Assembly (NCBI GenBank): GCA_963532425.1
Contig: CAUSKK010000009.1
Span: forward strand, 25,729 to 89,728
Direction of reading: 5' to 3'
DNA from: CAUSKK01 sp963532425
Lineage (GTDB): Bacteria; Pseudomonadota; Gammaproteobacteria; Cardiobacteriales; Cardiobacteriaceae
DNA: 64,000 bases
The translations under genes and the position numbers were made by a program. This document shows, one piece after another, positions 17,830 through 27,344 of the stretch; position 1 is the first letter of the stretch; each line of letters starts with the position of its first letter. Below the pieces are notes generated by a model. The model was not told the DNA's origin. It did no database searches and saw nothing but the letters and a program-made list of their open reading frames with translations.

Positions 17830-18513
17830 CTAGCCGGGCCATTGGGGAAGATACTCCCGGGCCCGGTGCTCATAGGCTTCGGCCTGGGCTAAATCTTGAG
17901 GCAGCCCCGGGCCGCCTTTCCGGTAGAGGTCGCCAATCATCATCAGCACGAAACTACTAATATTTGGGTCGGGGCCGACGGCCTTTTCCAGCCATTCTTT
18001 CGCCCGGCCGTAATCCTGCTCCAGCCCCGGCCCGCCCTCGCGGTAGAGGACGGCGATGTAAAAGCACTCCCGGCCATCAACATTGCTGGCCCGGGCGTAC
18101 CAATCCCTGGCGGTGGCATAGTTTTTTACCAGCCTCGGCCCGCCGCGGGCGTAGAGTTCGCCGATTTCCATAAAGGCCCAGGGGTCGCTGACGGCAGCCT
18201 TCTCATACCACTCCCGGGCTGCGACCCAATCTTTTTCAATGCCCGGGGCGCCGCAGCGATAGAGCTCGGCCATGGCCCTGAAGCCTTCCGCATTGCCAGC
18301 GGCGATGGCCCGGGTGAAATAGTCCCGGGCTCGCCGGCCATCGGCCGCCACGCCCCAGCCCTCCCGATACATCTCGCCCAGCCGCAGCCCCGCCCGGCTC
18401 TGGCCGGCGGCTTCCAGCCGTTGATAGAGGCCGATGGCAGTGGTGAAGTCGTCGTCAAACCAGGCCGCTTCGGCCCTTTCCCAAATTTCGTCCAGTGCTT
18501 CCGGACTCATCAT
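17830..18513 (-). CDS. Cytoplasmic Sel1-repeat protein
   Basis: A 227-residue protein with no signal peptide, made of about five Sel1 repeats of roughly 36 residues (RLGEMYREGWGVAADGRRAR, MEIGELYARGGPRLVKNYAT, MIGDLYRKGGPGLPQDLAQA). It starts 14 bp after the larger Sel1 gene, so the two are probably one transcript. The function is unknown; the family usually acts as a scaffold or regulator. Confidence 0.85.
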   Translation of the reverse strand: MMSPEALDEIWERAEAAWFDDDFTTAIGLYQRLEAAGQSRAGLRLGEMYREGWGVAADGRRARDYFTRAIAAGNAEGFRAMAELYRCGAPGIEKDWVAAREWYEKAAVSDPWAFMEIGELYARGGPRLVKNYATARDWYARASNVDGRECFYIAVLYREGGPGLEQDYGRAKEWLEKAVGPDPNISSFVLMMIGDLYRKGGPGLPQDLAQAEAYEHRAREYLPQWPG

Positions 18514-18527
18514 GACTCCTCCCCAAT

Positions 18528-20204
18528 TTAATCATTATTCCCGGCTTCCGCAGCGGCCCGGGCGGCGGCCACCCGGTCGGCGGCCTGGCGCCACTGGTCA
18601 TCGTCCAGCCAGTCCCGGGCCTGACGGTAATAGGCTTCGGCCTGGGCCAAATCCCGGGCCAGCCCCGGCCCGCCCGTCTCATAGAGCTGGCCCAGGCGGC
18701 TGCGGCCTTCGTCGTCGCCGGCGTGAATGGCCTCCAGATACCAACCTTCCGCCTTGTCCCAGTCCCGGGCGAGGCCCGGGCCGCCGTCCCGATAGAGGTC
18801 GCCGATTTGGAGATAGCTACCGCTGAGGTCATACCAGACCACGGCCTCGGCCCAGTCCGCCGCCAGCCCCGGACCGCCGTCCCGGTAAAGGTCGCCAATG
18901 TCTTCGCAGGCAAGCCGGTAACCGGCATCGCCAGCCTTCTCGTACCAATCTTTGGCCGTGGCAAAGTCCGGAGCGCCCAGCCGACCTTCCCGGTAAAGCC
19001 GGCCAATCTCCCAATAGCCCCGGCCGCCGGCCTGCTCGTAGCACTTCTTGGCGGCGGCAAGGTCCGGCGCGAGGCCCCCTTTACCCTCGGCGTAGAACCG
19101 GCCCAGTTCCCAGTAGCTGCCTTCATCGCCGGCGGCGGCGGCCTTCTCGTACCACGACCGGGCGACAGCATCGTCCGCCGCCAGCCCCGGTCCGCCCCAC
19201 TCGTAGAGCTGGCCCAGACACCGGCCGCCGGCGCGCAGGCCGGCCCTTTTGTACCAGTAACGGGCGGCGGCCCAATCCCGGGCCAGCCCCGGCCCACCCT
19301 GCTGATAGAGCTGGCCAATGCGAACCAGACTTTCGGGGTCCCCAGCTTTCTCGTACCAATCCCGGGCCGCCGCCCAGTTCGCTGCAATGCCCGGCCGGCC
19401 CACCCGGTAGCAGTCGCCCAGGGTTACATAGCCGGCGTTATGGCCAGCGGCGCCGGCCTTCTCGTAGCACTTTAGGGCCGTGGCGTAGTCTCTGCCAGCC
19501 TCCCGGAGGCGGCCCAGCTCCCAATGGCCCTCGGGATTGCCGGCGGCGGCGGCCTGTTCGTACCATTCCCGGGCCCGGGCCTCGTCCCGGGTAAAGCCCC
19601 AATCGCCCCGCTCATAGCGTTCGCCCCCATAGCGAATGCCGACGCCGGCCCTTGCGTACCAGCAACGGGCGGCGGCCCAATCCCGGGCCAAACCCGGCCC
19701 GCCCTGTTGATAGAGCCGGCCAATGGTCAGATAGTCTTCGCTGTCACCGGCCTTCTCATACCAATCCCGGGCGGCGGCCCAGTCCGGTGCCAGACCCGGC
19801 CGGCCTTCCCGGTAACGGTCGCCCAGGGCCCGATAGCCGTAGCTGTTGCCGCTGGCGCCGGCCTTCTCGTACCAATCTTTGGCCGCCGCCCAGTCCGCCG
19901 CCAGCCCCGGGCCGCCCTGCTCATAGAGCTGGGCGATGTTGACATAGCCAAAGCCATAGCCGGCGGTGCCGGCCCTTTCATACCAATATTTAGCTGCTGC
20001 CCAGTCCACGGCAACGCCCCAGCCATACCGGTAGTAAGCACCGATGCAGCCCAGGGCCTCGGCGTTGCCCAGGGCGGCCAGTTGGTGATAAAGCACCAGT
20101 GCCTGGGCATTGTCGCCCCCGTACAGGGCCACCCGGGCCCGGCTGAGCAGCTCCGCCGGCGGGGGGTTGCTGGCGCTGCTGTTGTTGTTGTTGGGTTTTT
20201 CCAT
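18528..20204 (-). CDS. Large Sel1-repeat protein
   Basis: A 558-residue protein built almost entirely of about 14 Sel1 repeats, with a consensus near IGDLYRDGGPGLAADWAAAK then DWYEKAG. Only the first 35 residues (with a poly-Asn stretch) are outside the solenoid, and there is no signal peptide. The repeats are so alike at DNA level that the region is prone to copy-number change and to assembly error. It opens the minus-strand run of Sel1, nucleotidyltransferase and trpS genes. Confidence 0.88.
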   Translation of the reverse strand: MEKPNNNNSSASNPPPAELLSRARVALYGGDNAQALVLYHQLAALGNAEALGCIGAYYRYGWGVAVDWAAAKYWYERAGTAGYGFGYVNIAQLYEQGGPGLAADWAAAKDWYEKAGASGNSYGYRALGDRYREGRPGLAPDWAAARDWYEKAGDSEDYLTIGRLYQQGGPGLARDWAAARCWYARAGVGIRYGGERYERGDWGFTRDEARAREWYEQAAAAGNPEGHWELGRLREAGRDYATALKCYEKAGAAGHNAGYVTLGDCYRVGRPGIAANWAAARDWYEKAGDPESLVRIGQLYQQGGPGLARDWAAARYWYKRAGLRAGGRCLGQLYEWGGPGLAADDAVARSWYEKAAAAGDEGSYWELGRFYAEGKGGLAPDLAAAKKCYEQAGGRGYWEIGRLYREGRLGAPDFATAKDWYEKAGDAGYRLACEDIGDLYRDGGPGLAADWAEAVVWYDLSGSYLQIGDLYRDGGPGLARDWDKAEGWYLEAIHAGDDEGRSRLGQLYETGGPGLARDLAQAEAYYRQARDWLDDDQWRQAADRVAAARAAAEAGNND

Positions 20205-20406
20205 GGGTTTCTCCTAAAAAAGACCTATTTTCTACCCTTGGGACTACTGGCAACGCGGTTAAAAAGATTTCAGGGGGTTTTCGCCCCACCGGGCGGGCCG
20301 AAGCGCTTCGTTCTGAAAGCCGACGGGCGAAGGGAAACCGAACGGCCCGGGGAAAGAAGCGCTTCCCCGGTTTTTAATTGTGCCGACCGAGGGAGGAGGC
20401 CCCGGC

Positions 20407-21447
20407 CTAGTCGGCGTCCTTCACCTCACTGACGAAGGTGGGCAGCTGCCAGGCGCCGCCGGGGAAGCCACGACACAGGCCCCTATCCCAGGCGCTGGTT
20501 TTGCTGAATTTTTCCCCGGTCCAAACATAATTGACGCCGTGTTCACAGTCGCCGACGCCCCGGGATTTGCTGCGACCGCTGATAACGCCGGCACTGTAGT
20601 AGTCCACCGGCTCCTCGTCGCTGCCGAGGCGCTGTTGCATGTTCTGCAGCGAGCGGTCAAAAACGCCGAAACTCCAAGTTTCGTTGTAGGCCCCGCGCCA
20701 GCAGAGGCCGCCGACCAATTGATGGTTTTCGTCCAGGGGCCAGGCCTGCAAAACCTTGTCCTCGGCGCTGTAGGCAGCGGGGTTGTCGCCGGCCTCGGGG
20801 CTCAGATTGAAACAGCGCTCCGGGTCGCCGAGCAGATTCCGGAGCCGCTCATAGTCGGCGGTGCCGGGGGCAATGGGGGTTGGGTTGGCCGCCGCCACCT
20901 TGACCGCCCGAATCACCGGGGTGGGTTCCGCTTTGACACCCAGTGGGCCGTTGCCCCGCCCCTGCACCAGCAGCGCGCTGGCGGTGCCGCTGCGCCCCTG
21001 GGCCTCGTCCATTTTTCCTAGGGCTGCCGGCGCGCCGACCGGCGACAGTTCCCACTTCTGCCCGCCGCCGGCCAGTTGAATCTGGGCCTTCTCGGTCTGC
21101 AGAGCCGCCAGCAGCGCCTCCAGCTGGGCCGGGTCCAAATCGGCCTGATTCTCCCGGCCGGGGCGGAGACTGCCCAAATCTTTGCCGTCCAGCTGGAAGC
21201 TAATTTCCGCCGGCAGCGGCTTTTCGTCGGCGCTCTGGAAGGCGATTTTGCCGCTCACCGCCGCGTCCCCGGCGGCCCGACTCAGCAGCAGCGACACCGG
21301 CAGTCCGTCGTCGGCCTCACGCTGGTAGCCGGCGGCCCGGCAGTGGTGGGTGTTGTCGCAGATGACCTGCCAGTCGCCCTGCTCAAAATTCAGCTGGGCC
21401 GAGGCCGAGCCGGCCAGCAGCATGAGTAGCAGTGGGGATTTATTCAT
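20407..21447 (-). CDS. DUF1176 exported protein
   Basis: A 346-residue protein with a signal peptide (about residues 1-17, ending ASA). The body begins FEQGDWQVICDNTHHCRAAGY, the DUF1176 opening with its conserved cysteine pair, and later shows YNETWSFGVFDRSLQNMQ. The function of the family is unknown; proteins are periplasmic. It is divergent from the two binding-protein genes. Confidence 0.85.
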   Translation of the reverse strand: MNKSPLLLMLLAGSASAQLNFEQGDWQVICDNTHHCRAAGYQREADDGLPVSLLLSRAAGDAAVSGKIAFQSADEKPLPAEISFQLDGKDLGSLRPGRENQADLDPAQLEALLAALQTEKAQIQLAGGGQKWELSPVGAPAALGKMDEAQGRSGTASALLVQGRGNGPLGVKAEPTPVIRAVKVAAANPTPIAPGTADYERLRNLLGDPERCFNLSPEAGDNPAAYSAEDKVLQAWPLDENHQLVGGLCWRGAYNETWSFGVFDRSLQNMQQRLGSDEEPVDYYSAGVISGRSKSRGVGDCEHGVNYVWTGEKFSKTSAWDRGLCRGFPGGAWQLPTFVSEVKDAD

Positions 21448-21522
21448 AGGAACCTCCTCAAAAAAACGACCATTCTAAGTCCGGGCCGACGGCCGGGCAT
21501 AAATACGAAAAATTCCCATCTC

Positions 21523-21531
21523 TGCTAAAAT
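21523..21531 (+). promoter_or_regulatory. Extended -10 promoter for the first binding-protein gene
   Basis: TGCTAAAAT (extended -10 at 21523-21531) lies 31 bp before the ATG at 21563. No good -35 box is seen at the usual distance. Confidence 0.5.
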
Positions 21532-21562
21532 GCGCTTCCCGTTTAAAACTCCAGGTTTCCAT

Positions 21563-22657
21563 ATGAAAAAACTGTTTCTTCTTGCCGCCCTGCTGGCCAG
21601 CGCCGCCCGGGCCGAACTCAAAACCCTGCACGATGTGCTCGACCGCGAAGTGAAGGTGGACGTGCCGGTGAAAAATGCCGTGCTGCTGTTCTATTACCCG
21701 GACTACATCGCCGCCACCGGCGCCGAAAATTTCAAAAATATCAAGGGCATTTCCCGGGAATTCTGGGAAAAGTACAACGCCGGCAGCTGGCAGCTCTTCG
21801 TCGATAAAATCCCGACGCTAAGGGACATCGCCGACGTGGGCAACGTCAGCACCCAGACCTTTTCGCTGGAAAAAACCCTGGCCCTGAAGCCGGACGCGGT
21901 GATTATGGGCAAATGGCAATATAAAACCCTGGAAAGCGAGGTCAAACGGCTGGAGGAGGCCGGCGTGCCCGTGGTGGTGGTGGATTTCAACGACCAGACC
22001 GTCGCCAATCACACCAAGAGCACCCGCCTGTTCGGCCAGCTGGCTGGCACCGAGGAACGGGCCAACGCCCTGGCCGAGGAGTACGCAGCCGGCATGCAGG
22101 ACATTGAAAAGCGGGTGGCGGCGGCCAAGAAGCCCAAACCGAAGATTTACATCGAATTCGGCAACAAGGGCCCGGACGAATACAGCTACACCTTCGGCAA
22201 CAATATGTGGGGGGCCATCGCCCACCAGGTGGGCGGGGACAATATCGCCGCGCCGTTCATCGACAGCTGGGGCCCCATCAGCGCCGAGCAGTTCCTCAGC
22301 AATCCGCCGGACGTGGTGATGATTTCCGGCACGGAAATGAACACCGATACCCACCCGGAAATCATGGCCATGGGCCTGAACATCAGCGAGGCCGACGCCC
22401 GCAAACGGCTGGCCGCCTTCCGGAGCCGCACCGGCTGGGCCGACATTCCGGCGGTCAAAAATAACCGGGTCTACGGCCTCTACCACACGGCCTCGCGCTC
22501 CCTGGCCGATTTGGCCAGCGCCCAGTTCATCGCCAAGGCCCTCTATCCGGAACAATTTAAGGACATCGACCCCCGAAAAACCTACCGGGATTTCCACCAG
22601 AAACATCTCGGTGTCGAACCCGAGGGCACCTTCTTCCTCGAACCTTTGAATCCCTGA
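21563..22657 (+). CDS. Periplasmic binding protein, iron-siderophore/B12 type (FepB/BtuF family)
   Basis: A 364-residue precursor with signal peptide MKKLFLLAALLASAARA. The mature start LKTLHDVLDREVKVDVPVKN and the later LEKTLALKPDAVIMGKWQY match cluster-A-type binding proteins of ABC importers for ferric siderophores, haem or cobalamin. The ligand is unknown. The ATG at 21563 is preferred over 21530 because the signal peptide starts there. A paralogue follows 27 bp after the stop; no permease or ATPase gene is nearby. Confidence 0.85.
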   Translation: MKKLFLLAALLASAARAELKTLHDVLDREVKVDVPVKNAVLLFYYPDYIAATGAENFKNIKGISREFWEKYNAGSWQLFVDKIPTLRDIADVGNVSTQTFSLEKTLALKPDAVIMGKWQYKTLESEVKRLEEAGVPVVVVDFNDQTVANHTKSTRLFGQLAGTEERANALAEEYAAGMQDIEKRVAAAKKPKPKIYIEFGNKGPDEYSYTFGNNMWGAIAHQVGGDNIAAPFIDSWGPISAEQFLSNPPDVVMISGTEMNTDTHPEIMAMGLNISEADARKRLAAFRSRTGWADIPAVKNNRVYGLYHTASRSLADLASAQFIAKALYPEQFKDIDPRKTYRDFHQKHLGVEPEGTFFLEPLNP

Positions 22658-22684
22658 TTTTTCATCAACCCCAAGGACATAACC

Positions 22685-23773
22685 ATGTTGAAAAAATTAC
22701 TGCTGGGCAGCGCCCTGGCGTTCAGTGCACTGGCTGCGGCCGAAGTGAAGACCATCAAGGACGTGCTCGGCCGCGAAGTGTCGGTGGACGTGCCGGCCAA
22801 GCGCATCATGCTCGGCTTCTACTACACCGACTATCTGGCCGTCGGCGGCCCCCAGGCCCTGGACAATGTGGTCGGTTTCTCCAAGGCCGTCTGGACGGAC
22901 TGGACGCCGGCCAGCTGGGAAGTGTTTTCCAAGGCCCTGCCGAAGCTGAACGAGCTCGCCGACGTGGGCGAGGTGGAAGTGGGCACCTTCTCGGTGGAAA
23001 AGGTCATCGCCCTGAAACCGGATTTGGTGGTGCTGGCCGACTGGCAGTATCAGGCCCTGGAAGATGAGCTCGAACCGCTGGCCAAACTGAAAATCCCCGT
23101 GGTCGTCCTCGACTACAACAAGGAGCAGCTGCCCCTGCATCTGGCCAGCACCCGCATTCTCGGCGAAATCACCGGCCAGGAGGCCCGGGCCAAGGAACTG
23201 GCCGACTGGTACCAGGGCATCATCGACGATGTGCACAAACGCACCGCCGGCCAGAAGAAACCCAAGGCCTACATTGAATTTGGCAACAAGGGCCCGAAAG
23301 AAACCGGCCTCAGCTACGGCGGTACCATGTGGGGCCCGCTGGTGGAACAGGCCCAGGGGGAAAACATCGCCAAGGGCGTGGTTGAACAGACCAGCCCGAT
23401 GAATCCGGAAGCGGTGCTGGCCGCCAAGCCCGACGCCATCTTCATCACCGGCCGCGAAACCGAGCTGAAGAAAAACCCCGAAGCGCTGGTCATGGGCATC
23501 GGCATCGACGCCGCCGAGGCGCAGAAACGCCTGGACAGCTACAAAACCCGCACCGGCTGGAACGAGCTCGATGCCATCAAGAACAATCGCCTCTTTGGCC
23601 TCTACCAGGGCGCCTCGCGGACGCTGGCCGACGCCGCCGCCGTCCAGTACCTGGCCAAGGCCCTCTATCCCGAGCAGTTCAAGGACGTGGACCCGGTGAA
23701 AACCTACGTGGATTTCTACGAAAAATATCTGCCGGTCAAACCCGAGGGCACCTTCTTCCTGCAGAGCCAATAG
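22685..23773 (+). CDS. Periplasmic binding protein, iron-siderophore/B12 type, paralogue
   Basis: A 362-residue precursor with signal peptide ending ALAAAE, followed by VKTIKDVLGREVSVDVPAKR. It shares most motifs with the upstream gene (IEFGNKGP, a GGTMWGPL equivalent, YGLYH versus FGLYQ, ALYPEQFKD, EGTFFL), so the pair arose by tandem duplication. Different ligand-lobe residues suggest two related ligands. A terminator follows. Confidence 0.85.
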   Translation: MLKKLLLGSALAFSALAAAEVKTIKDVLGREVSVDVPAKRIMLGFYYTDYLAVGGPQALDNVVGFSKAVWTDWTPASWEVFSKALPKLNELADVGEVEVGTFSVEKVIALKPDLVVLADWQYQALEDELEPLAKLKIPVVVLDYNKEQLPLHLASTRILGEITGQEARAKELADWYQGIIDDVHKRTAGQKKPKAYIEFGNKGPKETGLSYGGTMWGPLVEQAQGENIAKGVVEQTSPMNPEAVLAAKPDAIFITGRETELKKNPEALVMGIGIDAAEAQKRLDSYKTRTGWNELDAIKNNRLFGLYQGASRTLADAAAVQYLAKALYPEQFKDVDPVKTYVDFYEKYLPVKPEGTFFLQSQ

Positions 23774-23811
23774 CCCGCTGCCATTGGCGGTTGCCGTTGC
23801 AACCCCCGCTT

Positions 23812-23837
23812 GCCCCTCCCCGAGGGGCTTTTTTTTT
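23812..23837 (+). terminator. Terminator of the binding-protein pair
   Basis: GCCCCTC pairs with GAGGGGC around CCC, followed by nine T, 39 bp after the stop. Confidence 0.88.
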
Positions 23838-23849
23838 GGCCGCGCCGAT

Positions 23850-26114
23850 TGGGGCCGAAGCGCTTCCCATCACCGGCCCCGGCCCGAGAGAAGCGCTTCA
23901 AGCTGGGGAAATAGGGAAGGGCGAAGCGCTTCAACCGGCAAGTCGGGCCGGGGGAAAACGGCTTCAGAGGGGAAGCGCTTCGGTCCGGCAAGCTGTAAAA
24001 ATCGAGGCCCTTCCTTCGGCCGAAGCGCTTCAACGGCCACCGGCCCCGGCCTCAACGAAGCACTTCGTTGTGAACGACTCCAGAAAGGGCAAAGCGCTTC
24101 CCGCTAAATCATTTAACGGTCCTTAAAAAGGAAACGCTGCTTCCGGCCGGACCGTTTCACTGGCCGCCCCGTTGGAAGCGCTTCGGCCGAGGCGATTTTT
24201 CTTCTGGACGCTGGGAACGAAGCGCTTCACTGGGAGAGCCGGAAAAGCCCCGACCCAGCCGGGGGCCGGAGCAAAGAAGCGCTTCGGTTCGGCGCTGTAG
24301 ATTGCTTAGGAGGGAGCGCTTCGACTGGTGGGGCCAATGGAGTGAAGCGCTTCTTCTCGCTGACTGCGGGGAAATTGAAGCGCTTCGTTTGGGGAGACGG
24401 GGAGCCCCGGCCCGATGGGGAACGGGGAGCGCTTTTCCAGAACGAAGCGCTTCGGTTTGAACCCAAAGAAGGAAGCGCTTCGGGCCGACGGCCAGGGGGA
24501 AGCGCTTCGCTGGGAACGGGTGGGACAATCCTTGCCAAGGCGAAAGAGGGGAGCGCTTCGTTCCTGGCCATTTGAAATAGCCGAAGCGCTTCGCTCGAGA
24601 AGTTGGCCCGAAGCAAGCGCTTCCCTTTCGCGAAGACGTCAAATAACGAAATGCTTCGACCGATTGAAGCGCTTCCGAGGGAGTATGGCGAGCCGCTCCG
24701 TCGCGTAGCAACCGTTTCGGTTTGAACGACCTCAGACCGAAGCGCTTCCTTCCGGCGGCCCCGGCCCGACCGGTGGGAAATTCTGATGCCGGCCAGCGAA
24801 GCGCTTCGTTACTCCGCCCGCCGGAAGTGTTTTCCCCGGCTGGGCCGAAGTGCTTCACTGGGAATTAAACAGAAACCGAAGCGCTTCCCTCCTGAGGCCG
24901 AGGCCGCAGCGCTCTGCTCGGAACCGGCCGTTTCCAGCGAAGCGCTTCACCCGGGAACCATGAGCGGTGTTTGCCGGGTGCGGTTGGCCGGCCTTCCCAA
25001 AGGGAAGCGCTTCCCCGGCCGCTGTTCTTTTCTCCGTCCCGTCCCCCTGGCTTTACCCAAGCGCTTTGCTGGTAATAAAACAGCTATGAACCGAAGCGCT
25101 TCGGTTTTGGCTGAAGGATTTATCCGCCCGCCTGCGGGCCAGAGCGAAGCGCTTCGTTCCAGCAGACCAGAAAGCCGAAGCGCTCCCCCGTTACCACCCG
25201 TCCGGCTTGAAGTGCTTCAGAGATTTGAATTGTCAGGGACAGTCATTCGGCCCGGGCTATGAAGCGCTTCCCGTTGGAACCGGGCACCGTTTGCGTGGCC
25301 AGAACAAAAATGAAGAAGAGCGCTTCAACAGCCCCGGCCATTCCTAATCTCGCCGGAACGAAGCGCTTCGTTATTTCCGTGTCGGAGAACCGAAGCGCTT
25401 TGTTGAAACCAATTTTTCTAGACCGAAGCGCCTCGCTGGAGAAGCCACCGGGTCGCGTCTCGTTCATGAGCAGCCCCCGGGTTAGGGTCGAGGCCGAAGC
25501 GCTTCCCTCGGTTCTAGGTTGGCGGGGCCGGCCAGAACTCATCATTGCGAATCTGGGTTTCCGGACCGAAGCGCTTCGTTGGGTCGGACTGGGGAGCGCT
25601 CGCCGGGGAAATGCTAGGCTGTCGTTGCCGAGCTGAAAGGGGATTCCTCCCCTAAGGCCTTTCAAGCCGAAGCGCTTCAAGTTAGCAAGCCAGTTGCTCC
25701 AGAAGGAAGCGCTTCGCTTGGAACGCCCCCCGAACGAAGCGCTTCCTTCTCCAGCTGTTCTTCAAAACGAAGCGCTTCAATCCAACAGCTCCGGCCCGAG
25801 GGAAGCGCTCCCCCTTATCCAGCTCGGTAGCTTTTTAATCCCCAGAAACGGCCCTTCGGGTCGGGCTGGGGAGCGCTTCGGCGGCAGCAGCGTTTCCGGC
25901 TGGGGTGCCGGGGCCGGGCTCTCCAGATGGGAGCGCTTCGGTCTGGCTATCCCGCCGGAAGCCTGCCAAGAAAGCCAGCGTTCCGAACGAAGCGCTTCCC
26001 TCTTGGCCGTTTTCTTCCCCAGCCCGGGCGGCTAAAACCGAAGCGCTCCTTTATGTTGCGGCCTCCAATGGCGAAGCGCTTCCCTTCTGGGGTCAAGGTC
26101 GAAGCGCTTCCCAC
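23850..26114. repeat. Palindrome island 4 (largest)
   Basis: About 2.3 kb with no credible gene on either strand, packed with GAAGCGCTTC and variants (GGAGCGCTTC, GAAGTGCTTC, GAAGCGCTCC). Spacers of about 20-50 bp are mostly unique. Long open frames on both strands are palindrome artefacts rich in EAL, KRF and SAS. It lies between two convergent units, each with its own terminator. Confidence 0.9.
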
Positions 26115-26137
26115 AAAAAAAGCCCACCGAAGTGGGC
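26115..26137 (-). terminator. Terminator of the DAHP synthase gene
   Basis: On the minus strand, GCCCAC pairs with GTGGGC around a 4-base loop and is followed by seven T, just beyond the stop at 26153. Confidence 0.85.
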
Positions 26138-26152
26138 GCGGGTACGGGCGGC

Positions 26153-27217
26153 TCAGGGGGCCAGGGCGGCCCGGCGTTCGGCACTGGCGGCGGCAAGCTG
26201 GGCCAGCAGATTTTTACTGTCCTCCCAGCCCAGACAGGCATCGGTGATGCTCTGGCCGTAGCGCAGCGGCTGGCCGGCCACCAGCTTCTGGGCGCCGGCG
26301 ACCAGATGGCTTTCAATCATCACGCCAAAGATGGAGCGATTGCTGGCTTTAATCTGCGCGCAGACGTCAGCGCCCACCAGCATTTGCCGGTCATGCTGTT
26401 TCAGCGAGTTGGCGTGGCTGAAATCCACCATGATTTTCGGCGCCAGGCCGGCCCGTTCCAGCGCCTCCTCGGCGGCGTAGACGTGCTCGGCATCATAGTT
26501 GGGGCCGTTGGAACCGCCGCGCAGAATGAGATGGCTGTCCTCGTTGCCGGTGGTGCGGACGATGGCCGAATGGCCGAACTTGGTAACCGACAGGAAGGCA
26601 TGGGGCGCGCGCGCCGAACCGATGGCGTCGATGGCGATTTGCACGTCGCCGTTGGTGGCGTTCTTGAAGCCCACCGGGCAGGACAGCCCCGAGGCCAGCT
26701 GACGATGCACCTGGCTTTCGGTGGTGCGGGCCCCGATGGCGCCCCAGCTCACCAAATCGGCGATGAACTGCGGCGTAATCATGTCCAGATATTCCACCGC
26801 CACCGGCAGGCCCTTGCGCACCAAATCCAGCAGTAGCTTGCGACCGATGCGCAGGCCGTCGTTGATGTTATAGGAGCCGTCCAGATAGGGGTCGTTGAGA
26901 AGCCCCTTCCAGCCAACGGTGGTGCGGGGCTTTTCAAAGTAGACGCGCATGACAATTTCCAGGGAATCCTTATATTTCTCGCGCTGGGCTAGGAGCAGGT
27001 CGGCGTATTCGTGGGCCGACTGGAGGTCGTGGATGGAGCAGGGACCGATGATGACCAGCAGGCGCGGGTCCTGGTTCTGCAGAATGTTATGAATGGCCTG
27101 GCGGCTCTCGAAGACGGTGCGGGCCTCCTTGGCGGTGGTGGGGAAGGCCTCCAGCAGTGCCACCGGCGGCAGCAGCTCCTGAATGGCCACGATGCGGGTA
27201 TCGTCGGTTTTGAACAT
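26153..27217 (-). CDS. aroG: 3-deoxy-7-phosphoheptulonate (DAHP) synthase, class I
   Basis: First enzyme of the shikimate pathway, condensing phosphoenolpyruvate with erythrose 4-phosphate. The 354-residue product matches the AroF/G/H length. Active-site motifs are IGPCSIHD, YFEKPRTTVGWKGL, LRGGSNGPNY and DFSHANS. The ATG at 27217 begins the conserved FKTDDTRI start; the frame extends to 27316 but without family features. Which amino acid inhibits this isoform cannot be read with confidence, so the symbol is nominal. Confidence 0.93.
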   Translation of the reverse strand: MFKTDDTRIVAIQELLPPVALLEAFPTTAKEARTVFESRQAIHNILQNQDPRLLVIIGPCSIHDLQSAHEYADLLLAQREKYKDSLEIVMRVYFEKPRTTVGWKGLLNDPYLDGSYNINDGLRIGRKLLLDLVRKGLPVAVEYLDMITPQFIADLVSWGAIGARTTESQVHRQLASGLSCPVGFKNATNGDVQIAIDAIGSARAPHAFLSVTKFGHSAIVRTTGNEDSHLILRGGSNGPNYDAEHVYAAEEALERAGLAPKIMVDFSHANSLKQHDRQMLVGADVCAQIKASNRSIFGVMIESHLVAGAQKLVAGQPLRYGQSITDACLGWEDSKNLLAQLAAASAERRAALAP

Positions 27218-27317
27218 AAAAAAATTCCAAAAGGTTGCAATTCTACTGCATCGGGCCGGGGCCGGTTTTCGGAGCGACAACCCCCGGGGGGCTCTTGGGG
27301 GGAAGCGCTTCCCCAAT

Positions 27318-27339
27318 AAAAAAGGGAGCTTCCGCTCCC
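27318..27339 (-). terminator. Terminator of the exported SH3-like protein gene
   Basis: On the minus strand, GGGAGC pairs with GCTCCC around a 4-base loop and runs into six T, just beyond the stop at 27345. Confidence 0.85.
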
Positions 27340-27344
27340 CCGAT

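Noticed and set aside
23850..26114. CRISPR array
   Set aside because: The repeat is only 10 bp, spacing is irregular, copies occur in all intergenic islands and inside genes, and no cas gene is present.
23784..26247. Many open frames of 60-158 codons on both strands of the islands
   Set aside because: They exist because GAAGCGCTTC contains no stop in any frame. Their products are repeats of EAL, KRF and SAS with no start signals or domains.
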